A DNA stretch of 10,694 nucleotides, taken from the NCBI GenBank assembly GCA_013288145.1, contig JABDCJ010000071.1, positions 1 through 10,694 of the forward strand, given 5' to 3'. The position numbers were made by a program, and so were the translations under genes. Shown here one piece after another: positions 1 through 6,315 of the stretch. The notes under the pieces were generated by a model. The model was given only the letters and a program-made list of their open reading frames with translations, was not told the DNA's origin and made no database searches. Source of the stretch: Nitrososphaerota archaeon. GTDB lineage: Archaea; Thermoproteota; Nitrososphaeria; Nitrososphaerales; CADDZS01. Position 1 is the first letter of the stretch. Each line of letters starts with the position of its first letter.

Positions 1-1548
1 AGTAATGGTCAGGGTGTCTCCAAGCGGAAGGAATGGCCCGCTGGAATCCAATGAGTTCCTAATTCCGTAAATCACATAATCCCCGGGGGAATACGAAAGA
101 TCGGTACTGGAAAAGCAGACATCGCCATTAGCGTCAGCGGTGGCCCAGTAACCTTCCCAAACACCATATGGATAATATAGTTCGGTGTCAATGGCCATTC
201 CGGCACCATTGCCAATATGGGTACAATATCCTTCCCCTTGAGAAATGGTATGCGGGCTAATAGCGAAGCTAGTTGGACGACGAAATTGAGCTCTGTCACT
301 GCTCTCACCTGAAAAAGAACCAAACTCGAACTGAGCATTACCGCCATCGACTTCATCTTGGGCATACACGGCTGCCCCTCGAACTTCGTAAAAATAAGTA
401 TTCCCTAAGATAACAGTTGTTGGGTCTGAGAATGTGCAAGCGGTCGTACAATTAGAATTCACAGCAATACCTAGATCTGCGTACGTTCCGTTAGAACCCT
501 GCTTTCGAAACACTTGAAACCTGGTCGCATCGGGGCTGTTGCTCGTCCAGTTAAGAACCATTCGGTTGCTTGCGTCCGACCACGCGACCGATAAATTTGT
601 GGGCGCGCCGAGAATAGGCCAGGACTTCCTTGGGCAGTTTAAAATAGTATCTGTCGGAGCACAGTTGCCAGCCCGTCCTGAGGCCACATCCGTTGCCGCG
701 CCAGTCGTTGTACCCGGGAAAATCCACGATTCGAGCCGATTCAGCGTCCACTGCAGCTTCAAAACGCCGGTCGTCAACATCTCCATTTTCTGATAGATAT
801 ACGAATGGCATGGAAACTGTCCAGGTGATCCAACATCACCAGGTACTGATCCAACATTATTGGTATAATAGATGTGCCTTGCAGCACCTCCTCCAATGGT
901 ATCTTGATAATGCCCAGTGTTATCTGGTAACTGCACGGGGGTAAAATCCGGAATTGTAGTGAAACTATCTGCTTTATCGGTGGTACCGTAATAGCAGGTA
1001 TCTACCCCTGCCTGATAACTGGATTCAATAATATATCGCCCGCCAAATTGAATTCCTGTCGGCTTGTTAACCACGGCTTTGTGAATGAAGTTGACAGCTT
1101 TCGCCCCCACATCCCAAGTTCCTCCCGTCGCAGTACCCTCCCCCGTTGGTGCATCGGACTTACTCATACTAAGGGTAGTGGAGAACGTTCCAAGGTTGTC
1201 GGTGATAGTAATATTGTGAGAAGCCGCACAGTAGTCACCCACGGCATTTGACAGAGTTCCCTGAATCCGGCCAAAGGTATCAACACAACCACTTCCAAAG
1301 GAGGCCGTAACATCAAATGCCCCGGTACTGGGGACAAAGGAGGCCGTAGTAATCGGCCATGTCCCGCAATCAACTGTTAATGTGCCCGTAATTGCATTTG
1401 TACTTGGGTCTTGTACCACATGCCATAGAAGACCAAAGTCGTCAGTCCAATCGCCCCCCAAACTCTGACAGGGAACTAAGGCAAACAGGGATTGAGTTGT
1501 GAAGAACCCAACAGCAGCGACACACAAGAGGGGCAATAGTCTTCGCAT
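1..1548 (-). CDS. Secreted protein with fibronectin type III domain (3' end beyond window)
   Basis: The minus frame is open from the ATG to the first base of the window, about 516 codons without a stop, so this is the 5' part of a longer gene. The product begins with a classical signal peptide: MRRLLPLL, a hydrophobic core, and likely cleavage after SLFA near residue 24. The mature region is rich in Thr, Ser, Gly and Cys, as in extracellular beta proteins. A fibronectin type III-like domain lies at about residues 312-395, with 'APTNLSVAWSD' and 'NTYFYEVRG'. After it comes an Ig-like segment with 'GEGYCTHIGNGAGMAID' and a beta-rich end. Scattered Cys pairs suggest disulfides outside the cytoplasm. 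Two ATGs stand in tandem (1551 and 1548). The AAGGA ribosome site is only one base from the first, so 1548 fits better. It is probably cell-surface or secreted. I cannot name the substrate or partner, and it is probably unrelated to the island to its right. Confidence 0.8.
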   Translation of the reverse strand, partial: MRRLLPLLCVAAVGFFTTQSLFALVPCQSLGGDWTDDFGLLWHVVQDPSTNAITGTLTVDCGTWPITTASFVPSTGAFDVTASFGSGCVDTFGRIQGTLSNAVGDYCAASHNITITDNLGTFSTTLSMSKSDAPTGEGTATGGTWDVGAKAVNFIHKAVVNKPTGIQFGGRYIIESSYQAGVDTCYYGTTDKADSFTTIPDFTPVQLPDNTGHYQDTIGGGAARHIYYTNNVGSVPGDVGSPGQFPCHSYIYQKMEMLTTGVLKLQWTLNRLESWIFPGTTTGAATDVASGRAGNCAPTDTILNCPRKSWPILGAPTNLSVAWSDASNRMVLNWTSNSPDATRFQVFRKQGSNGTYADLGIAVNSNCTTACTFSDPTTVILGNTYFYEVRGAAVYAQDEVDGGNAQFEFGSFSGESSDRAQFRRPTSFAISPHTISQGEGYCTHIGNGAGMAIDTELYYPYGVWEGYWATADANGDVCFSSTDLSYSPGDYVIYGIRNSLDSSGPFLPLGDTLTIT

Positions 1549-1581
1549 CATGTCCTTTACGAATCGGAATTATTTTTTCGG

Positions 1582-1610
1582 ATAGTATACAAGTTAGCGC
1601 ACGTTGTCTA
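1582..1610 (-). promoter_or_regulatory. sigma70-like promoter of the secreted-protein gene
   Basis: On the minus strand TAGACA (1610-1605, 5/6 to the -35 consensus) is separated by exactly 17 bases from TACTAT (1587-1582). An overlapping TATACT offers a second -10. The start codon lies about 30 bases downstream, after an AAAGGAC ribosome site. Confidence 0.55.
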
Positions 1611-1683
1611 CTTAATAAACGTAGGAATATTCTAGCCGCCGGCGCTCGGGGATCCGTCTGTCCGCCGGAGCTTCAGCGACCGC

Positions 1684-1824
1684 TCACCACTCTTGTTTCG
1701 GCCGCCCCGATCCCGGAAAAACAGACTCACTCCACCGCTCAACCGGGATCACGATGCGATACTCCCGGACACCGCTCATCTGATACTGATACGAATCCAT
1801 CTTGTTTGTACTTGTGTAGGTCAT
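1684..1824 (-). CDS. 46-residue hypothetical protein, coupled to upstream small gene
   Basis: This small ORF starts at ATG 1824, which overlaps the TGA stop of the upstream ORF (ATGA overlap). A strong ribosome site, GGAGGTGG at 1837-1830, lies five bases before the start. The protein starts MTYTSTNKMDSYQYQMSGV, continues with a short basic and hydrophobic beta-like stretch (REYRIVIPVE), and ends in a polar tail with Pro, Gly and Trp. It has no signal peptide or membrane segment, and I do not recognise a family. The frame stays open upstream to 1899, but the ribosome site and the overlap favour 1824. The ribosome site lies inside a hairpin, which suggests that translation depends on ribosomes finishing the upstream ORF. 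It could also be a decayed remnant of a larger gene. Confidence 0.45.
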   Translation of the reverse strand: MTYTSTNKMDSYQYQMSGVREYRIVIPVERWSESVFPGSGRPKQEW

Positions 1825-2024
1825 GACGACCACCTCCACTCCCGAGGTGGTCGAAGAAACAAAGCCGCGAGAAGGGCACAAAACAGCGAACCCTCCCATA
1901 AACCCATGCTCGTAATTCGATCAGGATCATAGGGGCCTTCGGCAAAAAGACTCACGGACGTGGCCCCGTTTTTAATGGGAACGATTTCAATGATTAACTG
2001 GCGAAATTTGACATATTCGGTCAT
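1821..2024 (-). CDS. 67-residue hypothetical protein, possible membrane segment
   Basis: The start is ATG 2024, nine bases after a good ribosome site (AAGGAAG). The N-terminal half looks like a small alpha/beta protein (FRQLIIEIVPIKNG, then TSVSLFAEGPYDPD). At about residues 41-58 there is a hydrophobic stretch with SLFCALLAALFL, long enough for a marginal membrane helix, followed by an Arg/Trp tail. The stop overlaps the start of the next ORF. I do not recognise a family. The gene sits directly downstream of the broken serine recombinase and may be cargo of the old element. The regular ribosome site and the overlap with a second ORF argue that it is or was translated; no homology evidence is available here. 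Confidence 0.45.
   Translation of the reverse strand: MTEYVKFRQLIIEIVPIKNGATSVSLFAEGPYDPDRITSMGLWEGSLFCALLAALFLRPPREWRWSS
1827..1853 (-). promoter_or_regulatory. 10-bp hairpin that sequesters a ribosome binding site
   Basis: CGACCACCTC and GAGGTGGTCG form a perfect 10-bp stem around a 7-base loop. In the minus-strand transcript the 3' arm holds the GGAGGTGG ribosome site of the 46-residue ORF. The stem is also the last coding stretch of the 67-residue ORF, so translating ribosomes would open it. This fits translational coupling. An intrinsic terminator is unlikely because no T-run follows. Confidence 0.5.
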
Positions 2025-2080
2025 TATGGGCCGCTTCCTTTCAAGTCGATAAAAGACGCACCGATGGAACAGAGACTTTC

Positions 2081-2155
2081 TCAGTTGGCCTGATCTTCAG
2101 TGGAAACCCGAATCCAGATGCCGACACATTTCCCTGTCTGCTCTTTCTTGCCCAC
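2081..2155 (-). pseudogene. Truncated N-terminus of a serine recombinase
   Basis: A GTG start at 2155, preceded by GAGAGGAA, opens a 24-residue frame reading VGKKEQTGKCVGIWIRVSTEDQAN before a TGA. The stretch 'VGIWIRVSTEDQA' is the first beta strand and active-site serine motif (RVST) of the resolvase/invertase family. A family member should continue for several hundred residues. Here the match ends just after DQA, and none of the three downstream minus frames resumes it. The gene was therefore cut by a deletion, with the 67-residue ORF now lying just beyond the break. It is on the opposite strand from the intact recombinase at 2529 and differs from it in sequence, so it is not a duplicate. 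It cannot be catalytic. A short leader-type peptide is an unlikely alternative. Confidence 0.65.
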
Positions 2156-2183
2156 ACCGATTCCTCTCGCCCGAAATTGAAAA

Positions 2184-2205
2184 GTGGGGAATATTGTATC
2201 CCCAC
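2184..2205 (-). terminator. Hairpin, probable intrinsic terminator of the 57-residue gene
   Basis: GTGGGGA and TCCCCAC form a perfect 7-bp GC-rich stem with an 8-base loop. On the minus strand the stem is followed by TTTTCAATTT. It lies about 30 bases after the stop of the 57-residue gene and before the recombinase stub. The T-run is interrupted, so termination may be partial. Confidence 0.45.
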
Positions 2206-2235
2206 CAGCCACAAGCTTAGCTTTCGATTCTCTAG

Positions 2236-2409
2236 TTAATCATTCGCACGAAGCGCATCGAGCGCATTCCGTCTTGCCTCGCCTCTGGTATATCCCTCGC
2301 CTTCATAGTGGTCACCGTCTGTGGTGTACACGTGACATCGCCACATGTCCGGCCCGATGACTTTCGTGATTCTGTAATAACTGACCTCTTTGACCTTCGC
2401 TCTTGCCAT
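2236..2409 (-). CDS. 57-residue hypothetical protein, beta-beta-alpha pattern
   Basis: The start at ATG 2409 is set by an excellent ribosome site, GAGGAGGT, four to six bases upstream. The frame extends to 2436, but that start lies before the site and is not needed. The protein starts MARAKVKEVSYYRITKVIG, has a strand-like 'WRCHVYTTDGDHYEGEGYT' and ends in a helix with 'EARRNALDALR'. The strand-strand-helix order, with a DG turn and a C-terminal helix rich in Arg and Ala, is common in small nucleic-acid-binding or phage-type proteins; I make no functional call. It stands first in the minus-strand run that leads to the broken recombinase, so it was probably part of the same element. It transcribes away from the intact recombinase. 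Confidence 0.6.
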   Translation of the reverse strand: MARAKVKEVSYYRITKVIGPDMWRCHVYTTDGDHYEGEGYTRGEARRNALDALRAND

Positions 2410-2440
2410 GGGACCTCCTCGTAGTTGTGGGTTCACTCGC

Positions 2441-2468
2441 TTGACACACTTCTTGTACCGGGCACAAT
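2441..2468 (+). promoter_or_regulatory. Promoter of the serine recombinase gene
   Basis: A perfect TTGACA at 2441-2446 is followed after 16 bases by CACAAT at 2463-2468 (4/6 to the -10 consensus). The recombinase ATG lies 60 bases downstream, leaving a leader of about 50 bases. No strong minus-strand promoter for the 57-residue gene was seen in the same gap. Confidence 0.5.
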
Positions 2469-2528
2469 GAAATCACTGGCCTTGCTCTACAAAGCCAGAC
2501 ACACCTGAGAAAATCCCTAACTATTGAA

Positions 2529-3290
2529 ATGAAGAAATCAAAACTGATCGTGGCTTACGTTCGCGTCAGCACGTTGGATCAAAAGAAAAATGGATACGGA
2601 ATCGACATTCAACGTCGCGACGTTCGGGCTTTTGCCACGAAAATCAAAGTCGAAGTTCATCGCATGTATTCAGACAAAGCTGAAAGTGGAATTGCTGAGG
2701 ACCGCGAGCAGCTTCGGAAACTACTTTCCGATTGTGAGCGCGGAAACATCGGAAGCATCATCATCCCGTCCATCGACCGCCTATCTCGTGATGTCCGGAT
2801 CGCTGAAAATCTATTTTGGAAATTCAAGGAACTGGGTGTCCGTATTCTCATTGCAGACATGCCGAATTACGACGCCAGCAACCGAAAAGACGTGTTAATA
2901 CGGCAAATCCGAGAGGCAATTGCGGAAGAAAACCGAAAGGAGATTATCGAACGACTTTGGAAAGGCCGGAGAGAACGTGTCAGAAACGGGCGCCCTGCCG
3001 GCGGCATGGTGCCCTACGGATATCGGCGTCGCAGGAAACAATTCGTCGCGCATCCCGTGGAATCCGTAATTGTTCAGAAGATTTTCAAAATGATCAGGGC
3101 TGATTATTCAGGAAATGAAATCGCAAACGCACTGAACAAAAATGGATACCAGAAGCGAAATGGAAAAGCATGGAATGCCCGACAGGTTTTGGCGATCGGA
3201 CAGCGACACGATCTATACAAGCAGGGTTTGTTCCGCTACGGATCGGTCTCCACGACGAATTCCAAACTGGCGATCGTTTCGGGGAAGTGA
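2529..3290 (+). CDS. Serine recombinase (resolvase/invertase family), short form
   Basis: A site-specific recombinase that would cut and rejoin DNA through a phosphoserine link. The resolvase catalytic domain fills residues 5-140. Ser14 in 'YVRVSTLDQ' is the nucleophile, and 'IDRLSRD' at 82-88 carries the conserved Arg and Asp residues. Next comes a long helix rich in Glu and Arg (about 124-153), then 'GRPAGGMVPYGYRRR' at 154-168, which opens the recombinase (PF07508-type) domain up to about 225. At 253 residues it is much shorter than typical large serine integrases (about 450-700) and lacks the zinc ribbon and coiled coil. It is larger than simple resolvases (about 180-200). It may be a naturally short class or a C-terminally truncated integrase. 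No clear ribosome site precedes the ATG, but the first beta strand requires a start about here. It probably mobilised or inverted part of this island. Confidence 0.85.
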   Translation: MKKSKLIVAYVRVSTLDQKKNGYGIDIQRRDVRAFATKIKVEVHRMYSDKAESGIAEDREQLRKLLSDCERGNIGSIIIPSIDRLSRDVRIAENLFWKFKELGVRILIADMPNYDASNRKDVLIRQIREAIAEENRKEIIERLWKGRRERVRNGRPAGGMVPYGYRRRRKQFVAHPVESVIVQKIFKMIRADYSGNEIANALNKNGYQKRNGKAWNARQVLAIGQRHDLYKQGLFRYGSVSTTNSKLAIVSGK

Positions 3291-3413
3291 CGGAATTTAT
3301 CTATGCGCGGCTTTGTAAAGCAAATCTCGTCAGCAAAGGATCGATAAGGAATATGCCGTAGCCAATGGCTAAGTTTTCCAATGGTTGAACGGCGTTTGTC
3401 GGATTTAGCGACT

Positions 3414-4154
3414 TTAATTTGAATTTCTTATTTTGGGTTTCACTAATGCGGGATCGACACGCAGGATTCTTTTTTGTTCCCCTTTTACTAACCACTCAAT
3501 ACAGGTTTCGAGTTGGTCAGTCCATGTATCGGTTGGTGATGGTGATACGGGTTGCATAATTTCGATCAACGCTGGGTCTTCATCCCTCGGTAGGAGCCAA
3601 TCTCCAACGGCAAATTGAAACTTTGTCCAGTCCTTGGTTGAAGGATGCATGTTGACCGCCAGAATATCGAATTCACCGAAGCGATACGGACGTGTGTTTT
3701 CGTTCGTGACCTTATTCTTCCCTCCGCGAGTCTTCTGAACTTCTACGACATACAGATCAGTTTCAGAGGGGTAACGGCGCTTTGAAGCGATTTTAGGCAC
3801 TCCCTTTTCCATTCGCTGCAACTTGACTTGAATACGAACTTCGCGACTGTCTCTGCGGATCAGAAAATCATACGGACGATCGTTTAAGAACTGAATGGCT
3901 TCCCAGCCCGACTCGATGAGAGGAGCAAGCGTCTTCTCCGCGAAAATAGCTTCGGCGATGATTCCCCGGACTCCGCGTTTTGTGAGATCTGACGAACGAG
4001 TGATCGCGCTGAGAATGACATCGGAAATTACCCCCCATTCTTTTTCAAGCGGATGTTGAGGGAAGCGTGCTTTTAAGTAATCGAGCAGTATTATTTGATC
4101 TTCAGGGGTGCAGTCGTCGATCAGGGCCTTTATTTTATCGACAGCCTCGCTCAT
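3414..4154 (-). CDS. Probable type II restriction endonuclease (PD-(D/E)XK-like)
   Basis: A 246-residue protein beside a DNA methyltransferase. The N-terminus is helical (KIKALIDDCTPEDQIILLDY). A helix with Glu68 (IIAEAIFAEK) comes before a likely nuclease core. That core is Asp96 in 'RPYDFLI', then the strand 'VRIQVKLQR' with Gln109 and Lys111, which reads as D-Xn-QxK, a known variant of the D-Xn-(D/E)xK metal site. The following 'FGEFDILAVNMHP' is the strand that usually comes next in restriction-enzyme folds. The C-terminal part (170-246) is probably target recognition or dimerisation. I cannot assign a recognition site. Its ATG overlaps the stop of the helix-turn-helix gene upstream (ATGA), so translation is coupled. 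Family membership is inferred from the core motif and the methyltransferase next door; no named enzyme was recognised. Confidence 0.7.
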   Translation of the reverse strand: MSEAVDKIKALIDDCTPEDQIILLDYLKARFPQHPLEKEWGVISDVILSAITRSSDLTKRGVRGIIAEAIFAEKTLAPLIESGWEAIQFLNDRPYDFLIRRDSREVRIQVKLQRMEKGVPKIASKRRYPSETDLYVVEVQKTRGGKNKVTNENTRPYRFGEFDILAVNMHPSTKDWTKFQFAVGDWLLPRDEDPALIEIMQPVSPSPTDTWTDQLETCIEWLVKGEQKRILRVDPALVKPKIRNSN

Positions 4155-4393
4155 TTACGTGGCCGCCCTGGTTGTTCAGACTCGTAGGCTACCACTTCAC
4201 TTCGTTTGAGGAGAATTTTGCCAGCGATCTCAAGCGTTTCGAATCTATTCTTTTGTATCAATCGCAATATTGCCTGACGGCTGACGCCCCGTATTCTTGC
4301 AGCCTCTGCCTGAGAAATCCAGTCAGTGGTCCGTGTTGGCTGAGTCGATAAATGGGTTGACGACGTCAATCGATTATTGTTACCCTTCTTCAT
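4151..4393 (-). CDS. Helix-turn-helix DNA-binding protein, likely controller of the R-M genes
   Basis: An 80-residue basic protein. Residues 1-24 are a polar tail rich in Asn, Ser and Thr. Residues 25-70 form an excisionase/MerR-like winged helix-turn-helix: 'ISQAEAARIRGVSRQAILR' is the two-helix unit, and 'FETLEIAGKILLKRSEVVAY' is the wing and following helix. It ends in a GRPRK basic tail. The frame is open to 4630, but that extension runs inside the methyltransferase gene, so ATG 4393 is chosen. No good ribosome site is visible. The stop overlaps the start of the nuclease gene, and the methyltransferase gene begins only 34 bases away in the other direction. By analogy with controller proteins it could time nuclease and methylase expression. 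Classical C proteins, however, are XRE-like, so this is an unusual type. Confidence 0.7.
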   Translation of the reverse strand: MKKGNNNRLTSSTHLSTQPTRTTDWISQAEAARIRGVSRQAILRLIQKNRFETLEIAGKILLKRSEVVAYESEQPGRPRK

Positions 4394-4427
4394 CAGTGAA
4401 CCGCCGACAACAGTGTGAGAATTCGCA

Positions 4428-5492
4428 ATGGTAATTAAGTTGAAGGAACGCCAAAATAGACCTCGAAAGCGCATGAGCACAGAATCGGCAATAAAACGGG
4501 GAGACGAACTTCCCCTTTCGCATCCGTCACATCTTTTAGTCCAGACTCCATATTTCGCATCCGAATACGGCGCAGCATATCTGGCTGACTCCCTGGAACT
4601 TCTCAAGGTGCTACCGGAGGGCTCCGTCAATCTCGTTGTGACTTCACCCCCGTACGCCCTTCATTTCAAAAAAGAATACGGCAATAAGGACAAGAAAGAG
4701 TACATCAATTGGTTCCTGCCCTTCGCGCGAGAAATCCGCAGGGTACTGACCGATGACGGCAGTTTCGTCTTGAACATCGGTGGAAGTTACAATCAGGGAA
4801 CGCCTACCCGTTCGATTTATCACTTCAAATTGATGATCGCTCTTGTGGAGAAGATCGGATTTCATCTCGCCCAGGAGTGCTTCTGGTATAACCCGGCAAA
4901 AATGCCGATGCCAGCAGAATGGGTGACCGTTCGCAGAATCCGGATAAAAGATGCCGTTGAATATGTATGGTGGTTTTCAAAAACCCCGTGGCCGAAAGCC
5001 ACGAACTTGGCGGTGCTCAAGGAATACAGTGAGGACATGATTCGCCTGAACAATCGTGGTGTGCGGGAGACGGTGCGTCCGTCGGGCCATATCATCCACG
5101 ACTCATGGGACAAGATTAGCGCAGGCGGGGCAATACCCTCAAATGTGACCGAAGCCGAATTCGAAGACGTTCCTGAGAGCATGCTGAAGATGGGTAATAA
5201 CGCCGCGAACGATGTCTACACGAAGCGATGCAAGGAACAGGGAATCAAGATTCACCCAGCCCGTTTTCCTGCCCTATTGCCGAAATTCTTTATCAAAATG
5301 CTAACCGTGGAAAACGATCTCGTCGTTGATCCCTTCGCCGGATCCAATACCACAGGCGCTGTTGCTGAGAGTTTGAGGCGTCACTGGATCGGGAGCGAAG
5401 CTGTAGAGGAGTACCTCAAAGCCAGCACGTTTCGATTTGAAGACATCGTAAAGAAAGTAGCTGATCCGCCCGCATATCCAAAACTTTTCTAG
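4428..5492 (+). CDS. Site-specific DNA methyltransferase, beta class, probably N4-cytosine
   Basis: This SAM-dependent methylase would protect host DNA from the adjoining nuclease. The catalytic motif IV TSPPY is at residues 72-76, soon after '[13 protein letters not shown]' (48-59). The SAM-binding motif [11 protein letters not shown] is at 301-310, close to the C-terminus. This IV-before-I order defines the beta group, and a Ser/Thr before PPY favours N4-cytosine over N6-adenine (family knowledge). Conserved stretches include '[12 protein letters not shown]', '[20 protein letters not shown]' and '[17 protein letters not shown]'. The length of 354 is normal or slightly long. The first 30 residues are basic and poorly conserved in appearance, so the ATG at 4473 is a credible alternative, and neither start has a strong ribosome site. 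The gene is divergent from the regulator/nuclease pair. Target sequence unknown. Confidence 0.92.
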   Translation: MVIKLKERQNRPRKRMSTESAIKRGDELPLSHPSHLLVQTPYFASEYGAAYLADSLELLKVLPEGSVNLVVTSPPYALHFKKEYGNKDKKEYINWFLPFAREIRRVLTDDGSFVLNIGGSYNQGTPTRSIYHFKLMIALVEKIGFHLAQECFWYNPAKMPMPAEWVTVRRIRIKDAVEYVWWFSKTPWPKATNLAVLKEYSEDMIRLNNRGVRETVRPSGHIIHDSWDKISAGGAIPSNVTEAEFEDVPESMLKMGNNAANDVYTKRCKEQGIKIHPARFPALLPKFFIKMLTVENDLVVDPFAGSNTTGAVAESLRRHWIGSEAVEEYLKASTFRFEDIVKKVADPPAYPKLF

Positions 5493-5495
5493 GAA

Positions 5496-5594
5496 GTGCT
5501 ACATGTAGAAGGTGCGACGGCGATTCAGGCACCTGAACGTAAAGGGAAAATCGTCTACATCGGCAGATACTGCCCAGCCTCTGCGCCGAAATAA
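5496..5594 (+). other. Short in-frame ORF just after the methyltransferase stop
   Basis: Three bases after the methyltransferase TAG, the same frame reopens with GTG and runs 32 codons to TAA (32 residues, MLHVEGATAIQAPERKGKIV and onward). AGGAA abuts the GTG, so it could be a tiny separate gene, or the former tail of the methyltransferase cut off by a nonsense mutation. The rest of the 5493-5644 gap shows only a CTACATGTAG palindrome at 5499-5508 and no clear terminator. Confidence 0.2.
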
Positions 5595-5644
5595 CGCTCA
5601 AAATACAAAATCCCAGCAAGCTTTAGCGCCTGTTGAAAAAAATA

Positions 5645-5679
5645 TTGGACTTTCTTACCAATGGTAAGATATTCTTACG
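5645..5679 (+). promoter_or_regulatory. Operon promoter with embedded repressor operator
   Basis: TTGGAC (5645-5650), a 17-base spacer and GATATT (5668-5673) give a plausible sigma70 promoter. The spacer contains a perfect inverted repeat, TCTTACC-AAT-GGTAAGA (5653-5669). A third half-site, TCTTACG, lies at 5673-5679, exactly 20 bases (two helical turns) from the first. Repressor bound here would block RNA polymerase. The XRE protein encoded second in the operon is the obvious candidate, giving autoregulation (inference). Confidence 0.6.
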
Positions 5680-5695
5680 TCACGAAGGGATTGTT

Positions 5696-5989
5696 ATGAC
5701 GTTAGAAGATATCCAACTCGTCCTAATAAATGTCCTCAGGGAAGTTCAGGAACTCTGTGGACGCAAGTGGGAGGGTCTGGCTACCACAGGTAAGCCCATT
5801 GGAGATCTCAACGGATTCGATTCGCTCTGCTCCATCGAAGCCACGGCAATTGTGGAGCAGAGACTCGGTGGTACACCCCTGGGTCCGTCTTCTTTATTTA
5901 TCTCCGAGGAAGGAACGCGGGCCCTGACATTACAAGAAATTTCAAATCGCGTCTATGCGCTGAGAAAAGCGCTTCAGGGGGAATCATGA
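5696..5989 (+). CDS. Acyl-carrier-protein-like small protein
   Basis: A 97-residue acidic helical protein. The start is ATG 5696, five bases after AAGGGA. The frame reaches back to a TTG at 5633, but that would put the promoter and operator inside the gene. The pattern follows an acyl or peptidyl carrier protein: helix 1 at about 5-22 (IQLVLINVLREVQELCG), then 'IGDLNGFDSLCSIEATAIVE' around residues 35-54, then 'SSLF' and a last helix (LTLQEISNRVYALRKAL). Asp42-Ser43-Leu44 matches the DSL motif where phosphopantetheine is attached, at the start of the recognition helix. If this holds, Ser43 carries a thioester-bound acyl or aminoacyl group. The stop overlaps the next start (ATGA). It is not a neighbour of fatty-acid genes, so a specialised role is implied. 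The call rests on pattern only; an unrelated helical protein is possible. Confidence 0.5.
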   Translation: MTLEDIQLVLINVLREVQELCGRKWEGLATTGKPIGDLNGFDSLCSIEATAIVEQRLGGTPLGPSSLFISEEGTRALTLQEISNRVYALRKALQGES

Positions 5990-6315
5990 ATGATCTAGCT
6001 CGACGCCTTCGAACGGCACGAGAACACGCCGGACTGTCTCAGGGACAAGTGGCCAAATTATTGTCTATGCATCGTCCGACAATTTCGGAAATCGAGGCAG
6101 GTAGGAGAAAAGTTTCATCCGGAGAACTGACTGATTTTGCGCGTATTTACGAAGTCAGTATTGATTGGCTCCTGGGTTCTGATGTGATCGACGGAGTGCT
6201 GGACGAGAGGGTGCGACTTGCCGCAAGAGATCTGACGAAATTGAAGCAGGAGGACCTCGACAAAGTTCTAAAACTACTTTCTACCATTCGTGGGCAGATG
6301 GAGCCGAAGGCATGA
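5986..6315 (+). CDS. XRE-family transcriptional repressor
   Basis: A 109-residue Cro/CI-type regulator. Residues 4-62 form the five-helix DNA-binding domain: 'LRTAREHAGLSQGQVAKLL' with 'MHRPTISEIEAGRRKVS' as the recognition segment and 'LTDFARIYEVSIDWLLG' closing the fold. Residues 68-105 form a charged helix (DERVRLAARDLTKLKQEDLDKVLKLL), likely for dimerisation. The ATG overlaps the preceding stop, and GGGGGA serves as ribosome site. Its own stop overlaps the start of the peptidase gene. XRE/ImmA pairs in mobile elements work as repressor and derepressing protease (ICEBs1 ImmR/ImmA is the model). The operator in the operon promoter is the probable target. The role is well supported by family and position but not shown directly. 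Confidence 0.9.
   Translation: MNDLARRLRTAREHAGLSQGQVAKLLSMHRPTISEIEAGRRKVSSGELTDFARIYEVSIDWLLGSDVIDGVLDERVRLAARDLTKLKQEDLDKVLKLLSTIRGQMEPKA

Noticed and set aside
72..1373. Several 60-100 residue frames on both strands at the left end (72-365, 551-811, 693-944, 1048-1251, 1164-1373)
   Set aside because: All lie inside the continuous minus-strand frame of the secreted protein, which has a signal peptide, a ribosome site, a promoter and recognisable domains. The short frames have none of these.
1637..1675. GC-rich inverted repeat (CCGGCG and CGCCGG) after the 46-residue gene
   Set aside because: The stem is only 6 bp with a loop of more than 20 bases and no T-run, too weak to call a terminator.
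1693..1945. Plus frame 1693-1932 and minus frame 1739-1945
   Set aside because: They overlap the two coupled small genes in other frames and lack comparable ribosome sites.
2590..3361. Overlapping plus frames inside and after the recombinase (2590-2898, 2816-3103, 3170-3361)
   Set aside because: They are shadows of the recombinase frame. I checked 3170-3361 as a possible frameshifted continuation of the recombinase and saw no recombinase motif.
4394..4630. Longer start for the helix-turn-helix gene reaching to 4630
   Set aside because: The extra 79 codons run antisense through the methyltransferase 5' end and look like shadow coding. ATG 4393 precedes the recognisable domain.
5633..5695. 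TTG start 21 codons upstream of the ACP-like gene
   Set aside because: This stretch contains the promoter and operator palindrome. ATG 5696 has a good ribosome site and precedes the conserved pattern.
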